A stretch of 64,000 bases of DNA from Virgibacillus necropolis (GTDB lineage Bacteria; Bacillota; Bacilli; Bacillales; Amphibacillaceae): positions 3,410,001 through 3,474,000 of the forward strand of contig NZ_CP022437.1 in the NCBI RefSeq assembly GCF_002224365.1, written 5' to 3'. A program made the position numbers and the translations under genes. The notes under the pieces were generated by a model. The model made no database searches. It saw nothing but the letters and a program-made list of their open reading frames with translations, and was not told the DNA's origin. This document shows, in pieces, positions 58,883-64,000 of the stretch (position 1 is its first letter; each line of letters starts with the position of its first letter).

Positions 58883-59788
58883 TTATCCCCTTCTTTGCCT
58901 TGCGTCGGTAGCACGCTTAAGTGCCTGACCTACATTATTTATACTTAACATCAATACCAAAATTAGTACCGATGCAGGTACCCAAATCCACCATCTGTTT
59001 TCAAGCGTTTGCGGGTTTGTTGCATAACTTAATAGTGTTCCAAGGCTTGGTGTACTTTCTGGAAAACCAAATCCCAAAAACGAAAGCCCTGATTCTAAAC
59101 CGATATTTGCTGCTAAGTTTAGCGTCATTGTCACGATTATAAGAGAACTTAGATTAGGTAACACTTGCGTAAACATAATTTTCAAATTGGAGGAACCGAG
59201 TGTCTTTGATGCTTGAACATAATCGAGTTCCTTTTCTTGTAAGGCCTTCGAGCGAATTAAACGTGCGATCCCCATCCATAAAAACGCTGTCATAATTAAC
59301 GAGAATCCTAGAATAGTATACTTTGGAACGATAGCAACAAAAACAATAACAATCATGAGAAATGGTAAAATGAGAAAGAAATCTAGAATACGCATTAATA
59401 TGTTGTCAAGTGTTCCACCGTAATAGCCAGATATTAGACCAAATAGGACACCGATAATCCCTGTCATTAATGTAACAAGAAGTCCAATCGATAGTGAATT
59501 ACGTGTACCAATAATCAATTGTCCAAATATATCCCGACCACCATAATCGGTTCCTAAAATAAATTGATCATTAGGTGGTTCATGAATAGAGAATAAATCA
59601 ACTTTAACGATTTCTTCCTGGTTTAAAATAAGTGAAATACCATATACAAACATGATAGTTAGTACAAGAAAAATTAATGATATCAGTGCTACCTTATCAC
59701 GAACAATTTCACGCCAGATAATGCGCCAGCCTGATGGACTCTTGTCAACCTCCTCATCAAGGTCGGGTAAAACATTATTTACTTCCAT
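58883..59788 (-). CDS. appC: Oligopeptide ABC transporter permease (AppC/OppC)
   Basis: 301 aa with six helices. The EAA loop, ARLIRSKALQEKELDYVQAS, then SLGTLLSYATNPQTLENRWW and the C-terminal LSINNVGQALKRATDARQRR are typical of OppC-type permeases, where an N-terminal soluble segment (WRIIWREIVRDKVALISL) precedes the first helix. Couples with AppB to form the translocation path. ATG at 59788 with GAGGTG; GTG at 59797 would overlap that site. Confidence 0.92.
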   Translation of the reverse strand: MEVNNVLPDLDEEVDKSPSGWRIIWREIVRDKVALISLIFLVLTIMFVYGISLILNQEEIVKVDLFSIHEPPNDQFILGTDYGGRDIFGQLIIGTRNSLSIGLLVTLMTGIIGVLFGLISGYYGGTLDNILMRILDFFLILPFLMIVIVFVAIVPKYTILGFSLIMTAFLWMGIARLIRSKALQEKELDYVQASKTLGSSNLKIMFTQVLPNLSSLIIVTMTLNLAANIGLESGLSFLGFGFPESTPSLGTLLSYATNPQTLENRWWIWVPASVLILVLMLSINNVGQALKRATDARQRRG

Positions 59789-59809
59789 ATATATCACCTC
59801 AGCGTTGTC

Positions 59810-60772
59810 TTATTTTATACGAATACGTGGATCTACGAGACTTAGAATAATATCTGAAATTAACGCCCCTACTATCGAGGCAATACCAAATAATAGAACA
59901 ACTGAAGTTACAACCGTATAATCACGTAAATTAATTGATTCTAAGAAAAGCTGTCCCATACCTGGATAAGCAAAAATACTTTCAATAAAGATTGATCCGC
60001 CTATTAATCCAGTAATTTCAAAGCCAAAAAATGCAGCAATCGGTAATAACGAATTCCGTAAAACATGTCGGTTATAGACCCTTGATTCAGAGGCGCCTTT
60101 TGCTCTTGCTGTAACAATAAAATCTTTTTGTTTGGTATCAATAATTTCGCTTCGTAAATACTGAACTGTCGAAACCGTCGTAATTAATGCACCAGATAAG
60201 GCTGGTAGTAATAAATGATAGAATTTACTCATTACATAATCGAACGTACCTGGTTCTAACCCCGGGGTCACACTACCACTAGTAGGGAACCAACCCAGTT
60301 GAAAGCCGAATATCCAAAGCGTGACAAGTGCAAAGATAAACAGCGGTGTTGCAAATCCTATGTACGTGTAACCAGTAATCATTCGATCAGCCCACGTATC
60401 ATTAAAACGTCCACTAGTGATTCCAAGTGGAACCGCAATTATATATGTAAAAAATAATGTTGCTAGTGCAAGCCAACCTGTATTAATAATTCGTTGATTA
60501 ATTAATTCAGAAACTGGCATTTTAAAACGAAAAGACTGCCCAAAATCTCCCTGAATTGCACCTTTTGCCCAATCGGTATACTGAACATACCATGCATCGT
60601 TTAAGCCAAGTTCTTCTCTTCTTTCTTCTATTTCTTTCGGGTCTAGATTTGGATCGATTAAACCTGATAATGCATCACCTGGCATTGCCTGAGCCATTAA
60701 AAATATCAAAACACTTAATAATATTACTTGCGGGATCATTATTAAAATTCGACGTATAGAAAATTTCCACAT
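59810..60772 (-). CDS. appB: Oligopeptide ABC transporter permease (AppB/OppB)
   Basis: 320 aa with six helices. The N-terminal LIMIPQVILLSVLIFLMAQA and the permease signature YLRSEIIDTKQKDFIVTARA and KGASESRVYNRHVLRNSLLP (EAA loop) identify the OppB subunit. The first periplasmic-side loop with DALSGLIDPNLDPKEIEERR is typical. ATG at 60772 with GGAAAGG; only 4 bp separate it from the stop of the ATPase gene before it. Spacing to the next gene is 21 bp. Confidence 0.93.
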   Translation of the reverse strand: MWKFSIRRILIMIPQVILLSVLIFLMAQAMPGDALSGLIDPNLDPKEIEERREELGLNDAWYVQYTDWAKGAIQGDFGQSFRFKMPVSELINQRIINTGWLALATLFFTYIIAVPLGITSGRFNDTWADRMITGYTYIGFATPLFIFALVTLWIFGFQLGWFPTSGSVTPGLEPGTFDYVMSKFYHLLLPALSGALITTVSTVQYLRSEIIDTKQKDFIVTARAKGASESRVYNRHVLRNSLLPIAAFFGFEITGLIGGSIFIESIFAYPGMGQLFLESINLRDYTVVTSVVLLFGIASIVGALISDIILSLVDPRIRIK

Positions 60773-60776
60773 ATTA

Positions 60777-61709
60777 TCAACCTTTCCCAGGTAAAGCCAC
60801 TGAATGTGTATTAGATACTGGCTGTAAGTTATAAGCTAAACCATCGTCATTAAAGTAATCGTTATACGAATGTTCGTATTCCAATTTCACTTTTTGACGA
60901 AAATCAGCTTGTTCTTTACGTTTGGTAGGATCGATGTCCGGAATTGCTGCAACGAGTCGCTTCGTGTAGATGTGCTGCGGGTCATTAAAGATATCTTCCG
61001 ATGTTCCTTGCTCGACATAACGACCTTTATACATTATTCCAATGTGATCACTCATATGTCTAATAACCCCAAGATCATGGCCAATGAAAATATAGGTTAA
61101 ACCCAATTCCTTCTGAATGTCCTGCATAAAGTTCAACACCTGTGCTTGCACGGAAACATCAAGCGCTGATACAGGTTCATCCGCAATAATAAGCTTCGGC
61201 TTTAAAGCAATTGCCCTCGCAACTCCAATTCGTTGCCGTTGTCCACCAGAAAATTGATGCGGGTATTTAATAATACTTTCAGGGTTTAATCCGACCATCT
61301 CTAGTAAACCCTGAACCCGCTTTTTCTCTTCTTTTTTTGATAGCTTCTCGTAATTACGAAGTGGTTCAGCGACGATATCTAATACGCGCTTTTTTGGATT
61401 CAACGATGAGTAAGGATCTTGGAAAATCATCTGAATTTCTCTACGTACATCTAAATTCGCATGGCGTAAATCAGTAATATCCTGACCATCAAAATATACC
61501 TTTCCTGAGGTAATAGTATTTAGGCCAATAACCGCTCGACCAGTTGTTGTTTTACCAGATCCTGATTCACCAACAAGTCCATACGTTTTACCCTTTTCAA
61601 CTTTAAGAGAAACTCCGTCTACTGCCTTTATATGATCTACAGTCCGTCCGAATACTCCGCCTTTAACTGGGAAATGTACCTTTAGATCTTTAATTTCAAG
61701 AAACGACAT
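60777..61709 (-). CDS. appF: Oligopeptide ABC transporter ATPase (AppF/OppF)
   Basis: 310 aa. Walker A GESGSGKTT, Q-loop MIFQDPYSSLNPKKRV, signature FSGGQRQRIGVARAIALKPK, Walker B LIIADEPVSALDVSVQ and H-loop FIGHDLGVIRHMSD. The C-terminal region lacks a Cys-rich oligopeptide cluster and is slightly shorter than OppD, as for OppF-type partners. The start overlaps the end of appD by 14 nt, so translation is coupled. Confidence 0.94.
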   Translation of the reverse strand: MSFLEIKDLKVHFPVKGGVFGRTVDHIKAVDGVSLKVEKGKTYGLVGESGSGKTTTGRAVIGLNTITSGKVYFDGQDITDLRHANLDVRREIQMIFQDPYSSLNPKKRVLDIVAEPLRNYEKLSKKEEKKRVQGLLEMVGLNPESIIKYPHQFSGGQRQRIGVARAIALKPKLIIADEPVSALDVSVQAQVLNFMQDIQKELGLTYIFIGHDLGVIRHMSDHIGIMYKGRYVEQGTSEDIFNDPQHIYTKRLVAAIPDIDPTKRKEQADFRQKVKLEYEHSYNDYFNDDGLAYNLQPVSNTHSVALPGKG

Positions 61710-62712
61710 GCCTTTGATCCTCCTTACTCAATTCTGGGAAGTTAAAATACCTGTAGCACGTACAGCGCACAAAGTGACCAGGGTCTACTTCATGCAAATC
61801 CGGATGCTCCTCATGTGCTGCGCTATCAACCCATGGAATTCGCGGACTAAACCGGCAGCCTTGCCTCGGCAAATTTTGTAATGATGGAACAATTCCTTGT
61901 ATAACATGAAGTTTTGACTGCTTTGTAGCTGTATTTGGAACAGAATTTAATAAGGATCTAGTATATGGATGTAGCGGATTTCCAAACAATGTATCTACAT
62001 CTGCAATTTCAACAATTTGTCCTGCATACATAACCGCTATTCTGTCTGCAGTCTCCGCAACAACACCTAAATCGTGCGTTATTAGAATAATGCCAGCTTG
62101 CATATCCTCTTTCAAATCATTTATCAGATCTAGAATCTGTGATTGAATTGTTACATCAAGTGCAGTCGTAGGTTCATCAGCAATTAATATTTCTGGTTCG
62201 TTGGCGATTGCTGTTGCTATCACTACTCGCTGTCTCATCCCGCCAGACAGTTCATGTGGGAACTGGTTATACGTCCGTTTAGGGTTCGGAATTCCCACCT
62301 TATCTAACAATTCAATTACCTTTTCTTTTCGTCTATTTTTCGAAAGCTTTTTGTTATGTAATAGCAATGTTTCACTGATTTGATCTCCAATAACCATTAG
62401 TGGGTTCAATGCAGTTAGTGGATCTTGGAAAATCATTGCCATTTCATTACCACGTAGTTTATTAAGATCTCCAGGCTTAATAGCGGCAATGTCATGATCC
62501 TTATATAATATATTCCCTTCAATTTTAGCTCGATTATGTAATCCCATTATTGAAAAAGCTAAGGCGCTTTTTCCGCATCCTGATTCCCCGACAATAGCCA
62601 GTACTTCATTTTTATGTACGGATAATGAAACATCATCTACCGCTGCATAGTAATTATCTTTAATCCGAAACGATGTTTTTAGATTTTTGATTTCTAATAA
62701 TGCCTTATTCAA
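61696..62712 (-). CDS. appD: Oligopeptide ABC transporter ATPase (AppD/OppD)
   Basis: 338 aa. Walker [14 protein letters not shown]-loop [20 protein letters not shown], signature [20 protein letters not shown], Walker [17 protein letters not shown] and [18 protein letters not shown]. The C-terminal oligopeptide/dipeptide domain has [11 protein letters not shown] and [13 protein letters not shown], whose Cys residues bind a [4Fe-4S]-like cluster in some relatives. First gene of the operon. A palindrome ATTACATTGTAAT lies about 80 bp upstream. Confidence 0.94.
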   Translation of the reverse strand: MNKALLEIKNLKTSFRIKDNYYAAVDDVSLSVHKNEVLAIVGESGCGKSALAFSIMGLHNRAKIEGNILYKDHDIAAIKPGDLNKLRGNEMAMIFQDPLTALNPLMVIGDQISETLLLHNKKLSKNRRKEKVIELLDKVGIPNPKRTYNQFPHELSGGMRQRVVIATAIANEPEILIADEPTTALDVTIQSQILDLINDLKEDMQAGIILITHDLGVVAETADRIAVMYAGQIVEIADVDTLFGNPLHPYTRSLLNSVPNTATKQSKLHVIQGIVPSLQNLPRQGCRFSPRIPWVDSAAHEEHPDLHEVDPGHFVRCTCYRYFNFPELSKEDQRHVVS

Positions 62713-62792
62713 AATTAATCCCCCTATCTTAGATGTACTTTTAAAAATAATAGTAAGATTGCAAAAACTATCTATAAAAAAATACAGTTAGT

Positions 62793-62805
62793 ATTACATT
62801 GTAAT
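62793..62805. promoter_or_regulatory. Possible operator upstream of appD
   Basis: ATTACATTGTAAT is a 6+1+6 dyad about 80 bp before the appD start, with further ATTAC copies beside it on the minus strand. The promoter itself is unclear. A regulator is not identified. Confidence 0.3.
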
Positions 62806-62911
62806 CGTTTTGTAATATAACTGGATTTTCTCAAAGTATATATTATTTTCTGCTATATAACAAGCCTTTTTGACTAATTTTCTTATAATTTTTAAATTTG
62901 TGTTCAATAAG

Positions 62912-64000
62912 CTATTTTATCAAAAATCCCATAAACGCCGTTGCCATGCCAAAGTATATTAAAATTGATATGATATCATTTATGGTTGTGATAAATGGTC
63001 CGGATGCAACTGCTGGATCAATATTAAATCGATCCATAATAAGAGGAACAAGCGACCCAGCTAATGTTGCAACAACGAGCGTTGCCATGATTGAGATTCC
63101 GACAAGCAGTCCGAGAAAAATATCGCCTTGCCATAAATAAATAACCAAGGTAATTGCAATCCCGCAAACGGTTCCGGTTATTAATCCCGTTGCGGCCTCC
63201 CGAATGATTAACTTAACTTTTCCTTGTTTGCCATAATCCCCGATTGCTAATCCACGAACAGCAACTGCTAAAGCCTGTGTTCCTGTATTCCCTGCCATAC
63301 CCGCAATCAAAGGAATGAAAATTGCCAGCACGGGTACTACATCAAGCGTATCCTCAAACCGCCCAATTAAACTAGCTGTTAACATACCTAGAAACAATAA
63401 GATAATAAGCCAGGGTAGACGTTTTTTTGCTGAAAGAAATGCATTATCATCTGGTCGATCTACATCAGAGATTGCAGCAAATTTGGAATAATCATCACTC
63501 GCCTCTTCTTCCATTACATCTAAAATATCATCGACTGTAATTATCCCAAGTAAATGGTCTTGAAAATCTACGACTGGTACAGCTAAAAAGTCATAATCCC
63601 GCATCATTTGGGCTACATCTTCTTGATCTTTTGCAACAGATACCGAAACAATTTTCCCACTCATAATGTCCTCAATCAACGTATCTTCTTCTGAAATGAT
63701 TAAGTCCCGTAATGAAAGGACGCCAACCAAACGTTTATCTTCGTCCACTACATATAAATAATAAATGGTCTCTGCTTCAGGGCCTTCTTTTTTCAATTGC
63801 ACCATCGTATCTCTGACGGATTGTGTTTTAAAAATAGCTATAAATTCAGTAGTCATAATACTTCCGGCAGTTTTCTCCTCGTAATGGAGCAGCTGTTTTA
63901 TTTCATCAGAAGCATCATTATCCATAATTGTGAGGAAGCTTGCGACCTTATCCTTACTCAATTCATTTAGAATATCCACTGCGTCATCTGTAGCCATCTC
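62912..64000 (-). CDS. mgtE: MgtE magnesium transporter, truncated at the window edge
   Basis: The frame is open at the right edge, so the N-terminal helical N domain is only partly seen (TDDAVDILNELSKDKVASFL). Two CBS domains follow (EKTAGSIMTTEFIAI, LYVVDEDKRLVGVLSLRDLI; VPVVDFQDHLLGIITVDDIL), then the five-helix membrane domain. The pore motif is IPLIAGMAGNTGTQALAVAV. MgtE is a Mg2+-gated channel that closes when cytosolic Mg2+ is high. A Mg2+ riboswitch, if any, lies beyond the window. Confidence 0.95.
   Translation of the reverse strand, partial: EMATDDAVDILNELSKDKVASFLTIMDNDASDEIKQLLHYEEKTAGSIMTTEFIAIFKTQSVRDTMVQLKKEGPEAETIYYLYVVDEDKRLVGVLSLRDLIISEEDTLIEDIMSGKIVSVSVAKDQEDVAQMMRDYDFLAVPVVDFQDHLLGIITVDDILDVMEEEASDDYSKFAAISDVDRPDDNAFLSAKKRLPWLIILLFLGMLTASLIGRFEDTLDVVPVLAIFIPLIAGMAGNTGTQALAVAVRGLAIGDYGKQGKVKLIIREAATGLITGTVCGIAITLVIYLWQGDIFLGLLVGISIMATLVVATLAGSLVPLIMDRFNIDPAVASGPFITTINDIISILIYFGMATAFMGFLIK

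Noticed and set aside
1-64000. CRISPR arrays, tRNA or rRNA genes, prophage structural genes.
   Set aside because: No regular direct repeats with spacers, no tRNA-like cloverleaf and no phage structural genes were seen.

Overview
The window (about 36-38% GC by eye) reads as the chromosome of an endospore-forming, probably halotolerant or marine member of the Bacillaceae, most like Oceanobacillus, Virgibacillus or Lentibacillus. The evidence is strong purine-rich Shine-Dalgarno sites with many TTG and GTG starts, spore genes (tlp, cotZ-like, cotO-like, splAB, a YjcZ-type peptide, sda), T-box control of a threonyl-tRNA synthetase, and Bacillus-style GlnR/TnrA, ArsR and candidate CcpA (cre) sites. 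There are no rRNA or tRNA genes and no CRISPR array. Both ends are cut genes: a CBS-domain HlyC/CorC protein at the left and an MgtE magnesium transporter at the right.

Layout. 1-9.3 kb: HlyC/CorC tail, an intergenic repeat, an arylsulfotransferase-like protein and many small membrane or stress proteins (DUF2254, DUF421, YndM-like, DUF3231). 9.3-15.7 kb: an acyl-CoA ligase, glnK-amt with a perfect GlnR/TnrA box, and a two-gene gluconate-dehydrogenase-type oxidoreductase. 15.9-20 kb: an accessory patch with tiny membrane peptides, an AlpA-like helix-turn-helix protein, an MFS gene broken by one stop codon, and an Rpn-type nuclease. 20-26 kb: a nucleoside and pseudouridine salvage block (nucleoside hydrolase, CNT transporter, psuG, psuK, and an HTH-PfkB protein whose catalytic motif is degraded). 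26.8-32 kb: stress and DNA-repair genes (SDR, FbpB-like, pyridoxamine-oxidase-like, splAB and a Pyr_excise-type glycosylase). 32-43 kb: TetR/MMPL efflux pair, threonyl-tRNA synthetase behind two complete T-boxes, sda, SDR, serine hydrolase and acetyltransferase. 43.6-50.9 kb: an ArsR/flavoprotein pair with three evenly spaced operators, an LtaS-type synthase, a PlsY-like protein next to a frameshifted GNAT-aminotransferase fusion, Nudix, and a frameshifted GNAT. 51-56.8 kb: spore genes with recognisable sigma-G and sigma-K promoters. 56.8-62.7 kb: a five-gene App/Opp peptide-import operon.

The observations I rate highest are: (1) two 440-450 bp mobile-element-like repeats (21048-21497 and 50986-51426) with long terminal inverted repeats, whose internal hairpin arms differ in sequence between copies yet pair perfectly in each, which is covariation; (2) a DNA-binding PfkB protein in the pseudouridine locus with a ruined kinase motif, suggesting a nucleoside sensor; (3) three ATCAA-N6-TTGAT operators at an exact 29-bp period upstream of arsR; (4) a cluster of very short membrane peptides with a hairpin over one ribosome-binding site; (5) a putative type I toxin peptide whose 3' end overlaps the terminator of an opposing gene; (6) three separate single-base gene disruptions, which are either genuine decay or sequence errors. 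Everything was read by eye; no database or folding program was used.
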